From assembly GCA_900321835.1 (NCBI GenBank), contig ONXQ01000004.1, forward strand, positions 1-33,489: a stretch of DNA of 33,489 bases, written 5' to 3'. Positions 1-9,628 of the stretch are shown here, piece by piece. The position numbers and the translations under genes were made by a program. The notes under the pieces were generated by a model. The model saw only the letters and a program-made list of their open reading frames with translations. It ran no database searches and was not told where the DNA came from. Source of the DNA: an uncultured Prevotellaceae bacterium. GTDB taxonomy: Bacteria > Bacteroidota > Bacteroidia > Bacteroidales > Bacteroidaceae. Within the stretch, counting starts at the first letter, position 1, and each line of letters begins with the position of its first letter.

Positions 1-695
1 TGGCAAAGGAATACGATGCCGTCGTCCTCGCCACAGGCACCCCTACAGCCCGTGACCTCAAGGCGCCTGGTCGTGAACTGAAAGGCATCCATCTCGCCCT
101 CGAACTTCTCTCGCAGCAAAACCGAGTACTCGCCGGTATGGAATTCTCGAAAGAAGAACGCGTCACAGCCAAGGACAAGCACGTCCTCGTCATCGGCGGT
201 GGTGACACGGGGTCCGACTGCATCGGCACAGCCCATCGTCAAGGATGCAAGAGCGTCACACAGATTGAGATTATGCCCAAGCCGCCTTATGGTCACAATC
301 CCGACACACCGTGGCCCAACTGGCCCGTCATCCTGAAGACGACATCGTCCCATGAGGAAGGTTGTGAACGCCGTTGGCTGCTCAACACCAACCGCTTCAT
401 CGGCGACGAAAACGGACAGGTGAAGGGCGTCGAAGTCGAAGGTGTCGTCTGGGAACCCAATCCCGACGGAGGACGTCCCCTCATGAAACTGGACGGAAAG
501 AAGGAAATCATCAAGGCCGACATCGTCTTTCTCGCCATGGGCTTTCTCCGACCCGAGCACCCCACCTATCCAGACAATGTATTTGTGTGCGGCGATGCAG
601 CCAACGGTGCGTCACTCGTCGTGAGAGCCATTGCATCAGGCAGAAACACAGCCGAACTTGAAATCCTTCAAAAAACGCACCGCAGTGCAAATTAA
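1..695 (+). CDS. gltD: Glutamate synthase small subunit, C-terminal part (5' end outside window)
   Basis: GltD carries FAD and NAD(P)H and passes electrons to the large subunit GltB, which makes glutamate from glutamine and 2-oxoglutarate. The frame is open from base 3 with no start, so the gene begins upstream of the window. Visible family marks are an ATGT segment close to the 5' edge, a second Rossmann motif VIGGGDTGSD (about base 192 onward) followed by CIGTAHRQG, and a C-terminal CGDAANGASLVV segment that binds FAD/NAD in this family. The 3' neighbour is glutamine synthetase, the other half of the GS-GOGAT cycle. The last residues (THRSAN) and the stop codon lie inside a 22-bp repeat array, so the native C-terminus may have been replaced or extended by the repeat. 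Confidence 0.93.
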   Translation, partial: AKEYDAVVLATGTPTARDLKAPGRELKGIHLALELLSQQNRVLAGMEFSKEERVTAKDKHVLVIGGGDTGSDCIGTAHRQGCKSVTQIEIMPKPPYGHNPDTPWPNWPVILKTTSSHEEGCERRWLLNTNRFIGDENGQVKGVEVEGVVWEPNPDGGRPLMKLDGKKEIIKADIVFLAMGFLRPEHPTYPDNVFVCGDAANGASLVVRAIASGRNTAELEILQKTHRSAN

Positions 696-757
696 TTTCA
701 ACCGCAGTGCAACTATATGCGCACCGCAGTGCATTTTTATTTCGTCCACAGTGCAAT
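680..757 (+). repeat. 22-bp phased array 1 (CCGCAG core), overlaps gltD 3' end
   Basis: Cores CCGCAGTGC at 680, 702 and 724 and CCACAGTGC at 746 are exactly 22 bp apart. The roughly 13 bases between cores vary (T-rich, TTTCAA or TTTCGT before the next core). The array reads in the gltD direction, and gltD's stop (693-695) is in the first unit. Four other arrays in this window have the same period and core. Confidence 0.85.
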
Positions 758-830
758 TTTTGGGGCTGTTAAAGCACGAAAAAAACAGATATCATCATAT
801 TATTTTTAACTCTTAACACAACAAAAAACT

Positions 831-3036
<2,206 letters not shown>

Positions 3037-3070
3037 AAACGCCTATCAATAAAGAAATAAAAAAACGTTC

Positions 3071-3118
3071 CGAAATGAACCCTGAAAGTTTTTTGTCTAA
3101 CTTTCGGGGTTCACTTCG
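3071..3118 (+). terminator. Long hairpin after glnN, probable terminator
   Basis: Arms 3076-3090 and 3099-3113 pair over 15 bp with one G-U pair. After one mismatch, 3071-3074 pairs with 3115-3118. The loop has 8 nt. It starts 34 bp after the glnN stop. There is no clean T-run directly after it, so it could also be a 3'-end processing hairpin or a repeat remnant. Confidence 0.55.
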
Positions 3119-3153
3119 TTTATGGGTGTTCATTTTTATTCTTAAAACCTTCA

Positions 3154-3177
3154 TAAGCCCTTTAATGATCGGGCTTA
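3154..3177 (+). other. Small GC hairpin between glnN and the comM fragment
   Basis: TAAGCCC (3154-3160) and GGGCTTA (3171-3177) form a 7-bp stem with a 10-nt loop. The rest of 3119-3203 shows no gene. The break in comM lies about 30 bp downstream. Confidence 0.3.
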
Positions 3178-3203
3178 GGCTCCATTTTTACTCCACACCA
3201 TAA

Positions 3204-3938
3204 TCGTATACAAGCGTCGTCGCCCTCGTCGGCGGCGGCAACACCTTCATGCCGGGCGAAATCTGCCTGGCGCACAACGGCGTGCTCTTCCTCGATGAAT
3301 TGCCGGAGTTTTCGCGCTCGGTGCTGGAAACCCTGCGTCAGCCGCTGGAGGACCGCGTGATTACCATCTCGCGTGCCAAATACACGTTCACGCTGCCCTG
3401 CTCCTTCATGCTCGTCGCGTCGATGAACCCCTGCCCCTGCGGCTGGCACCACCACCCGACACACCAGTGTTCCTGCACCCCGGCACAGATTCAGCGCTAC
3501 ATGTCCAAAATCAGCGGCCCCTTGATGGACCGCATCGACATTCAGGTCGAGGTTGAAAGTGTGCCGTTCGAGGACATGGCCCGTGCACCAAAGGGTGAGC
3601 CCTCGGCTGTCATCCGCGAACGTGTCATCCGTGCCCGCAAGATTCAGGAGGAGCGTTACCGTTCCCTCCCTGCCGGCGAAGGCGGACTGGGCCGCATCCA
3701 TTGCAACGCCCAGATGAACACAGCCATGCTCCAGAAGTATGCTGCCCTCGACGATGCCTCCCTCCATCGAATCCGCGATGCCATGCGCCGTCTCAACCTC
3801 TCCGCCCGTGCCTACGACCGCATCCTCAAGGTTGCCCGCACCATCGCCGACCTCGAGGCGTCAGAGACCATCCAGTCGCACCACATCGCCGAAGCCATCG
3901 GCTACCGCAACCTCGACCGCGAAGGGTGGATGGAGTGA
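3204..3938 (+). pseudogene. comM: ComM/YifB (Mg-chelatase-like AAA ATPase), 5'-truncated
   Basis: ComM/YifB is a hexameric AAA+ helicase that aids branch migration in natural transformation; full length is about 510 residues. Only the C-terminal half remains. The frame opens after a TAA at 3201-3203 and is family-like from about 3213 (VVALVGGGN, then MPGEICLAHNGVLFLDELPEF with the Walker B motif). SFMLVASMNPCPCG, GPLMDRIDIQVEVE and the C-terminal lid ending in GYRNLD follow. The N-terminal domain and the Walker A loop are absent, so an in-frame start at ATG 3249 could only make an ATPase fragment unable to bind ATP. The 3' end is intact. The truncation could be a genomic deletion or an assembly join. 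Confidence 0.85.
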
Positions 3939-3994
3939 CTAAAATGGGGTAAAAAGGAGTTTAAAAAACGGTCAAAAAAACGATAAAAAACGCA

Positions 3995-4060
3995 CCGCAG
4001 TCGAAATTTATTTCGTCCACAGTGCACCTATAGCCACACCGCAGTGCATTTTCAGTTGCA
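3995..4060 (+). repeat. 22-bp phased array 2 (CCGCAG core), after comM fragment
   Basis: Cores CCGCAGTCG (3995), CCACAGTGC (4017) and CCGCAGTGC (4039) are exactly 22 bp apart, on the strand of the comM fragment and 56 bp after its stop. The last unit doubles as the left arm of the terminator hairpin at 4037-4077. Confidence 0.85.
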
Positions 4061-4077
4061 CTGCGGTGCGTTTTTTT
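4037..4077 (+). terminator. Rho-independent terminator built from the repeat core
   Basis: Arms 4037-4048 and 4057-4068 form a perfect 12-bp stem with an 8-nt loop, followed by seven T (4071-4077). It lies between convergent genes (comM fragment on plus, regulator on minus). A-runs at about 3976-3990 could serve as the T-tract in the other direction. Confidence 0.8.
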
Positions 4078-4132
4078 GGCATCATGGGACCCTGATGAAG
4101 GTGTCAAATTACAAAAAGGGGTGAGGTTGCCG

Positions 4133-6604
4133 TTACCCTTGTTTCACATATTCTCCAGGCGTAATGCCGAACTGCTGCGAGAATGAATTGGTGAAATAGG
4201 CGACGGAGGAGAAGCAGAGGGTGTCGGAGACATCACGGATGGTCATACCCTGTTCGCGCAGCAGGTGTGCGGCTTTCTTGAGGCGGAAGAGGCAAATGTA
4301 CTCGTTTGGGGAGAGGGAGGTCGTCGATTTCATGCGGCGGTAGAGGGTGCTTTTGCTCATATTGAGATGCTCTGCTATCAGTTCTACCTGCAACTGTGGG
4401 TTGGTGCAGTTGTGTTCGAGGATGTCGTCGATTTGCTCCATTAAATGATTATCGGTCTTATTGGTGGCAATGTCCTTGATGAGGTCGTAGGGGGATGTGG
4501 CTTTGGTGTTGCGCATAAGTTCCTGGTTGCGAAGCAGACTGGCAACCTGCTGGCGGAGATTACGTCGCTCAATGCGGTGACGCCATACACCGAGCAAGAG
4601 GACAACAATGACGGCTGCCACAAGAACATAGATGGCAATGCCCCAAGGACTTAGCCAGAAGGGAGGACTGACGCGAATCTGCATTTCCGCCTGCATTGAT
4701 TCATCCCATCGATTGGGTTGCTGACTGGCTTGCAGAACGAGTCGGTATCGGCCAGGAGAGAGGTGGCTCACATAGATGCTCTGATCGCCTCCTTGCAACG
4801 TGGTCCAATCGTCTTGCGACGCGCCTTCGAGCCGGTATCGATACCAGATGTTCTGGCGCCTGGAATAGAAGGGAAGGCCATAGTCGATTCGGATGGATGG
4901 GGCATCATAGTCGAGTTCGAGCAGAGAAGTAGCCAACGTGTCTTTTTGTCCAATTCGCACATTGGTAAAATAGGGGTGAAGCATGAGAGACTGCTGTCGC
5001 AATCGAGAGGGTTTGAAGACGGCGAGACCACGATAAGTACCCATCGAAATGGTGCCATCAGGGGCGAGATAACCCGAGAAGAAGGACATTTGGTCGGAAG
5101 GAAGTCCGTCGACGGATGCAGTGAAATGCTGCAAATTATCGTGAGCAATGTCATAGCCAAATAGTCCAACGCTCGTCGATACCCATAGGTTGCCGTCGGC
5201 ATCGAAGAGCATCGTGTTTGCCGAACTTTTCAACACATCGTAGGTTAGTGGTGTAGGTTTGAAAGTTCCATTCCTCGACATTTTCCAAACGCCCTTGCAG
5301 TCGGTACCAATCCAAAGAGTGCCATCGGGTGCATTGAGCAAGGCCGTGACGCACTTATGGCTGAATCCAGCATCGCCAACCACCCAAGCGCCGTCCTTAC
5401 CCCGTTCAATCCGCTGCATCGGCTCTTCGAGATAACCGACCCATACCGCACCGTCATCGCTCTCTGCCAAGGCATGCACCATTCCTTGCTTCAATCCTTT
5501 TACCTTTTCAAAGCGTTCCTTCCCTTTCTCCATCACCATCAACCCCTCTTTAGTGCCAACCATTATATCTCCAGAGCGTGTCTGATACAGACAAACGATG
5601 TTGTTGCTCACGAGTCCGCTAACTCCATCCTCGGCAACATAGCGGCGTATCAGACGCTCGGAATTGGGGTCAAAAACGTAGATACCCTGCCAAGCCATCC
5701 CTGTCCAGAGCATTCCGTCAATAGGTGCCACCGCCTGGACGTTGCCGCTCAACGGTTGTCCTTGCCAGACGAGTGGAATAGGCTGAAGAGAAGGGGTGGT
5801 TCCGTCGCTACGGGTGATACGATACAGGCCGGCATTCTCAGTCCCCACATAGACACGATCGTTCCAAGGAGCGATTTGGCGTACAATGAGCAGTCTATCC
5901 TCGTTGTTCTTGTCGGTTATTTGTTCAAATGGGACCGCATCGGAATGAATATAGAAGAGTCCGTCGAAGAAAGTACCAATCCACCACCCACCATCACTGT
6001 CTTGCAGGCGTGTCGTCACATTATACAGTTTTGCCTGGGTCAGCAATTCCTCGACTTGCTGTCTTTTTCTGCTTACCTGTTCACGTAGGCCATCGACGAT
6101 TTTTGATTCTTTCATTCCACGACATGAACCCGTCTCAGGGTTGATACAGAAACACTGCGTGTCGGTCTGAGCCCAAACTTTTCCTTCTGCATCTATGTCG
6201 ACAAAATATACGTAAGAAGAATCCGTGAGTCCTGCAATGTTAAATTTCCGAAACGTTTCGGTCGATGTGTCAAAACAGTATAGACCGCGCTTTGTGCCAA
6301 TCCAAAGACGGTCGGCAGGGTCGGCAGTCATCGAGCGTGGAGAATAGACAAACGAACCTTCACCACCTGTCGGCATAGGAAACGTGCGAAAGTGCACACC
6401 GTCGAAGCGTGTCAATCCCGATATTGACCCTATCCAGATGAAACCCCGGCTGTCGATTGCCAGACAATTCACACCCATGCTCGGCAAACCTTCCCCCACA
6501 CCAAAATGATTCACCAGCCGGTGCATCTGCTGAGCCGTCGCCCAGACTTGGCTGTAGAATAAACTGAAGAAAACCAGCAGCAATCGTATGTTCAATCTCT
6601 TCAT
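4133..6604 (-). CDS. Membrane propeller-sensor/AraC transcription regulator (kinase-less HTCS-like)
   Basis: A predicted one-component glycan regulator of 823 residues. In order: signal peptide (MKRLNIRLLLVFFSLFYSQ), a large periplasmic region of repeated 'two-component propeller' blades (GFIWIGSISGLTRFDG, RLWIGTKRGLYCFD, LWVSTSVGLFGYD), a Y_Y_Y-type beta-sandwich (YRYRLEGASQDDWTTL, LSPGRYRL), one membrane helix (WGIAIYVLVAAVIVVLLLGV), and a C-terminal AraC helix-turn-helix (IAEHLNMSKSTLYRRMK ... VAYFTNSFSQQFGITPGEY). Histidine kinase and receiver domains of hybrid two-component regulators are missing: only about 60 residues, with no H-box or ATP-binding motif, separate helix and DNA-binding domain. 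ATG at 6604 is preferred to the upstream TTG at 6631 because that TTG lies inside the likely -7 promoter element. It is divergent from the esterase/GH2 locus and probably controls it. Confidence 0.88.
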   Translation of the reverse strand: MKRLNIRLLLVFFSLFYSQVWATAQQMHRLVNHFGVGEGLPSMGVNCLAIDSRGFIWIGSISGLTRFDGVHFRTFPMPTGGEGSFVYSPRSMTADPADRLWIGTKRGLYCFDTSTETFRKFNIAGLTDSSYVYFVDIDAEGKVWAQTDTQCFCINPETGSCRGMKESKIVDGLREQVSRKRQQVEELLTQAKLYNVTTRLQDSDGGWWIGTFFDGLFYIHSDAVPFEQITDKNNEDRLLIVRQIAPWNDRVYVGTENAGLYRITRSDGTTPSLQPIPLVWQGQPLSGNVQAVAPIDGMLWTGMAWQGIYVFDPNSERLIRRYVAEDGVSGLVSNNIVCLYQTRSGDIMVGTKEGLMVMEKGKERFEKVKGLKQGMVHALAESDDGAVWVGYLEEPMQRIERGKDGAWVVGDAGFSHKCVTALLNAPDGTLWIGTDCKGVWKMSRNGTFKPTPLTYDVLKSSANTMLFDADGNLWVSTSVGLFGYDIAHDNLQHFTASVDGLPSDQMSFFSGYLAPDGTISMGTYRGLAVFKPSRLRQQSLMLHPYFTNVRIGQKDTLATSLLELDYDAPSIRIDYGLPFYSRRQNIWYRYRLEGASQDDWTTLQGGDQSIYVSHLSPGRYRLVLQASQQPNRWDESMQAEMQIRVSPPFWLSPWGIAIYVLVAAVIVVLLLGVWRHRIERRNLRQQVASLLRNQELMRNTKATSPYDLIKDIATNKTDNHLMEQIDDILEHNCTNPQLQVELIAEHLNMSKSTLYRRMKSTTSLSPNEYICLFRLKKAAHLLREQGMTIRDVSDTLCFSSVAYFTNSFSQQFGITPGEYVKQG

Positions 6605-6628
6605 GGCTTGATATTTATATTTACGCCA

Positions 6629-6636
6629 CAAAAGTA
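6629..6636 (-). promoter_or_regulatory. -7 element (TACTTTTG) of the regulator gene
   Basis: Read on the minus strand, TACTTTTG fits the Bacteroidetes TAnnTTTG element and lies 25 bp upstream of the ATG at 6604. No clear -33 TTG is seen at normal spacing. Confidence 0.45.
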
Positions 6637-6657
6637 CGAAAAAAAAAACGAATGCCT

Positions 6658-6692
6658 ATTGTAGAATCGTGGAAAAACATTGTAAAATCGTG
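6658..6692. promoter_or_regulatory. Candidate operator: two 14-bp direct repeats 21 bp apart
   Basis: ATTGTAGAATCGTG (6658-6671) and ATTGTAAAATCGTG (6679-6692) differ at one base and are offset by 21 bp, two helical turns. They lie between the divergent regulator and esterase genes, just upstream of the esterase promoter, as expected for tandem AraC-type DNA-binding domains. A GTGTCA/TGACAC inverted repeat (6690-6712) follows. The assignment to this regulator is inference. Confidence 0.5.
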
Positions 6693-6730
6693 TCAATTCC
6701 ACCTGATGACACCTTTTTACAAGCATTTGA

Positions 6731-6763
6731 TTGCCTGGCCTCTGCTATGTATCCATAACTTTG
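6731..6763 (+). promoter_or_regulatory. Bacteroidetes-type promoter of the CE6-like esterase gene
   Basis: TAACTTTG (6756-6763) matches the -7 consensus exactly. TTG at 6731-6733 (or TTTG at 6726-6729) is the candidate -33 element, at slightly long spacing. The ATG follows at 6790, giving a short leader of about 20 nt. Confidence 0.6.
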
Positions 6764-6789
6764 CAAAAAAAATAAAAACGTCAAAGTAA

Positions 6790-9384
6790 ATGAAACATCG
6801 AGAAATCAGCCTCATCCTGTCGCTCATTCTGTTCCTGCCCTTCCCATTCAGGGCAATGGCACAGAACGCAGAGGGTTTTGTGCTACAACCCGATCCCGAC
6901 TTTCACATCTACATCTCCATCGGACAATCCAACATGGAGGGACAGGGAGCCATCGCCGAAGCCGACCTCGCCGACATCAATCCGCGTTTCCTAACCCTCG
7001 CTGCCACTGACTTTCCGCAGCGTTGTCGTGCTCGAGGTGAATGGTATCCAGCCATGCCGCCCATCTGTCGCGAAGACCTCGTATACGACAATCCCTCCTA
7101 CCGCGGACTCGGGCCGACCGACTACTTCGGACGTACCATGGTCGAGAACACCCCCGACAACGTGCGCATCGGCGTCATCTGTGTGGCTGTCGGCGCAGCC
7201 AAGATAGAAGGATTCTACCGCGACATCAACACGGCACAGGACTACTACAACCACCAGTGCAAGGACTATGTTCGCGAGAAATTCGCCATGTACGACTACT
7301 ACGGCTACGGACATATCCTTTCGCTGGCACGTCAGGCACAGCAGGTCGGTGTCATCCGCGGCATTCTGCTTCACCAAGGCGAGAGCAACTATGGAGAAAC
7401 CGATTGGCCGCTTAAGGTCAAGAGCGTCTATGACAATCTGCTTGCCGATCTTGGTCTCGATGCCGACCAAGTGCCTCTGCTCGTCGGCGAAGTAACCGAG
7501 AACGGGCCGTCGGGCAGCATGAACAGCATTATCCGCACCGTTCCCGACTATATCCCCACAGCCCATGTCATCAGTTCGGCTGGTGCAGCCAAGAAGAGTT
7601 GGGACCCTATCCACTTCGATTCCGAAGGATACCGTGAGATGGGACGCCGCTACGCTAAAAAGATGCTGGAACTCGAAGGCTACGACCTGCTCCATCTCCA
7701 ACTTCTGCTTGCCGAGGCTCAAAACTGCCTCACCTATTCCTCTGCACCTGCCAACAAGCGCATAGCCTTGCAAAATGCCATCCAGCAAGCACAGGCTGGC
7801 ACATCGACAGCCCAAAATCTCCAGACTGCCATCCGCGACTATATCCTTAGTGCCAAACCTGCCCCCGGCCATCCCTTCGACCTCACATGGACAGCCAATA
7901 CCCAACCCGCCTCTTTCGTCGGTTCCACTGGCACTTATTCCTATACACGTTTTGGCATATCACCCGAGTTTTATGTTACGAACGCTCAAAAGCAGGGCGT
8001 TGTGATGCACCAAAACATCTCAGCGCTGCCCGACGGCACCTACAACGTCGTCGTTCACGCCAGTTCATCCTTCACCTCTGGCCGTGGTTTCAGTTCACCT
8101 ATTACAACTGAAGGCGGTGACAACCGCACCTACGTCTATGCCAACAATGTGACAAAGATGGTGCCTGTCCGCGACGTCGGCAATAACCTTATCTACGAAC
8201 CGCACACCTTTGTTCTCGGTGGAGTGCGAGTCGAAGGCGGCAATCTCGACATCGGCATCCGTCACGACCAGCCTGGAGCCAACTGGGACGTGCTGCAGAT
8301 TCTGCACATCGCCCGCACAGCCTCTGCTGCCGACTCGCTCGTCACACTACGTTCACAACTCCATCAGGCTCAGTCGCGAGCATCCCTGTTTGCAGCCTCT
8401 GCCACCCTGCCACAGGCATTTCGCCAACGGCTCGAAGCCCAACTCGCCGATCCTGCTGCCGACTTCCAGTCGGCCATCACACGTCTGCAAGACGATTTGG
8501 AAACGGCCTCTCACATCTCGATGGCTGCACGCGCCTATCAACTCAGTTTGCAGAAAGCCGAAGCAATGGCCTGTGTGCCATTTACCGGTTCCTCCGATTT
8601 TGACGCTCAACTCAGGGCCCTCAATGCCCAATTCTCTTCTGCCACCAGTGCTGCAACCATCGACGATATTCACGCCTGTCTCCGCCAGGCCATGTACGAC
8701 CACATCTCGCAGACCAGTCCTGCCGACAATCACACCTTCGACCTCACCTACTTGCTCCACAACCCCGACCTCAACCTATTCCAGACTGGAGCAAAAGCAG
8801 ACGGCTGGACCACGGAACAAACCGACGGAACGATTCAGGTGCGCTCCGACGGTTCGGTGATCAGTGCCGACGGACGTCAAACCTTTTGTGAATACCGCGC
8901 CTCGGCCATCACGTCGGTCAGTGCTTTCTCAGCCTGTCAGACCATCACACTGCCGGCTGGCCGCTACCACGCCACGGCACTCGCCTTTGCCACCACCGAA
9001 GGACCCACCATCCGTCCCATCGTCACACTTCGCGCAGGCATCACCGACGGAAGCCTCGTCCGTTCCTCCACACTCAGTCCCGTCGCTGTCGACTTCGAAC
9101 TGACCGAGGAACAGACGCTCCGGTTGGGTCTCTACGCCCATGCCGGCAACCGTGCCACCCGTATGGGCATCGGCTACATGCAACTGTTCAAGACACCCGA
9201 CCCTACTGCTACCGATATTGTGGAAATACATCTTGACCAGGGCCGTGATGGAGACGTTTCCGCCCCTTTCGGCTCAGCCCCCGTCTTCAACCTGCAAGGC
9301 CAGCGCATCGCCGACAGCCTTGACTCACTCCGCGGCTACCGTGGCATCGTTGTCGTCAAGGGGAAAAAAATGATACTGAAATGA
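6790..9384 (+). CDS. Secreted CE6/SASA-type carbohydrate esterase with C-terminal accessory modules
   Basis: Predicted to remove O-acetyl groups from glycans (acetylxylan or sialate esterase superfamily). Signal peptide at residues 1-24 (MKHREISLILSLILFLPF ... AMAQ). The catalytic domain covers about 35-295: block I IGQSNMEG with nucleophile Ser47, HQGESN (195-200), and WDPIHFDSEGY with Asp272 and His275. Two helical-pair plus beta-sandwich repeats follow (about 300-510 and 515-815); each starts with an alanine- and glutamine-rich helical stretch and continues with a PFDLT(W/Y) sandwich. The last 35 residues (VFNLQGQRIADS ... GIVVVKGKKM) are a C-terminal segment shared with the next secreted proteins. 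It has its own promoter, and a small peptide gene starts 28 bp after its stop. The substrate is not readable from sequence; the GH2 partner suggests an acetylated galactoside. Confidence 0.82.
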   Translation: MKHREISLILSLILFLPFPFRAMAQNAEGFVLQPDPDFHIYISIGQSNMEGQGAIAEADLADINPRFLTLAATDFPQRCRARGEWYPAMPPICREDLVYDNPSYRGLGPTDYFGRTMVENTPDNVRIGVICVAVGAAKIEGFYRDINTAQDYYNHQCKDYVREKFAMYDYYGYGHILSLARQAQQVGVIRGILLHQGESNYGETDWPLKVKSVYDNLLADLGLDADQVPLLVGEVTENGPSGSMNSIIRTVPDYIPTAHVISSAGAAKKSWDPIHFDSEGYREMGRRYAKKMLELEGYDLLHLQLLLAEAQNCLTYSSAPANKRIALQNAIQQAQAGTSTAQNLQTAIRDYILSAKPAPGHPFDLTWTANTQPASFVGSTGTYSYTRFGISPEFYVTNAQKQGVVMHQNISALPDGTYNVVVHASSSFTSGRGFSSPITTEGGDNRTYVYANNVTKMVPVRDVGNNLIYEPHTFVLGGVRVEGGNLDIGIRHDQPGANWDVLQILHIARTASAADSLVTLRSQLHQAQSRASLFAASATLPQAFRQRLEAQLADPAADFQSAITRLQDDLETASHISMAARAYQLSLQKAEAMACVPFTGSSDFDAQLRALNAQFSSATSAATIDDIHACLRQAMYDHISQTSPADNHTFDLTYLLHNPDLNLFQTGAKADGWTTEQTDGTIQVRSDGSVISADGRQTFCEYRASAITSVSAFSACQTITLPAGRYHATALAFATTEGPTIRPIVTLRAGITDGSLVRSSTLSPVAVDFELTEEQTLRLGLYAHAGNRATRMGIGYMQLFKTPDPTATDIVEIHLDQGRDGDVSAPFGSAPVFNLQGQRIADSLDSLRGYRGIVVVKGKKMILK

Positions 9385-9412
9385 CTTAATAAAGATAAAA
9401 CGAAATAACATC

Positions 9413-9583
9413 ATGAAGAAAAAAGACTATCACGTCCCACAAATCACACAGACAACCACCAGCATACTATACGTAGTGTGCCTCTCTGCCAAAGACAACC
9501 CAGCCGACCCCAACAAACCCTGGGACAGCAAACAGCGTCCCGACGAAGACGACACCGATGTCTGGAAACACGGACTTTGGTAA
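9413..9583 (+). CDS. 56-residue acidic peptide, related to the peptide at 14728-14940
   Basis: The peptide opens MKKKDYHVPQITQTTTSILY and ends DEDDTDVWKHGLW. It aligns with the second peptide of this locus over its whole length: KK.Y..P at the N-terminus, S.L ... LS...N, then ADP.K.W..K.R, an acidic stretch, and a terminal W.H.LW. It has no clear signal peptide or metal site. It lies between two secreted-protein genes on the same strand, 28 bp after one and 45 bp before the next, so it is probably in the same transcript. Conservation of both ends between the two copies supports real translation. Function is unknown; a precursor peptide, a small regulator or a secreted-complex partner are all possible. 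Confidence 0.65.
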   Translation: MKKKDYHVPQITQTTTSILYVVCLSAKDNPADPNKPWDSKQRPDEDDTDVWKHGLW

Positions 9584-9628
9584 TTGAGAATTGAGAATTG
9601 AACAATTGAAAACTAAATTAATAATAAA

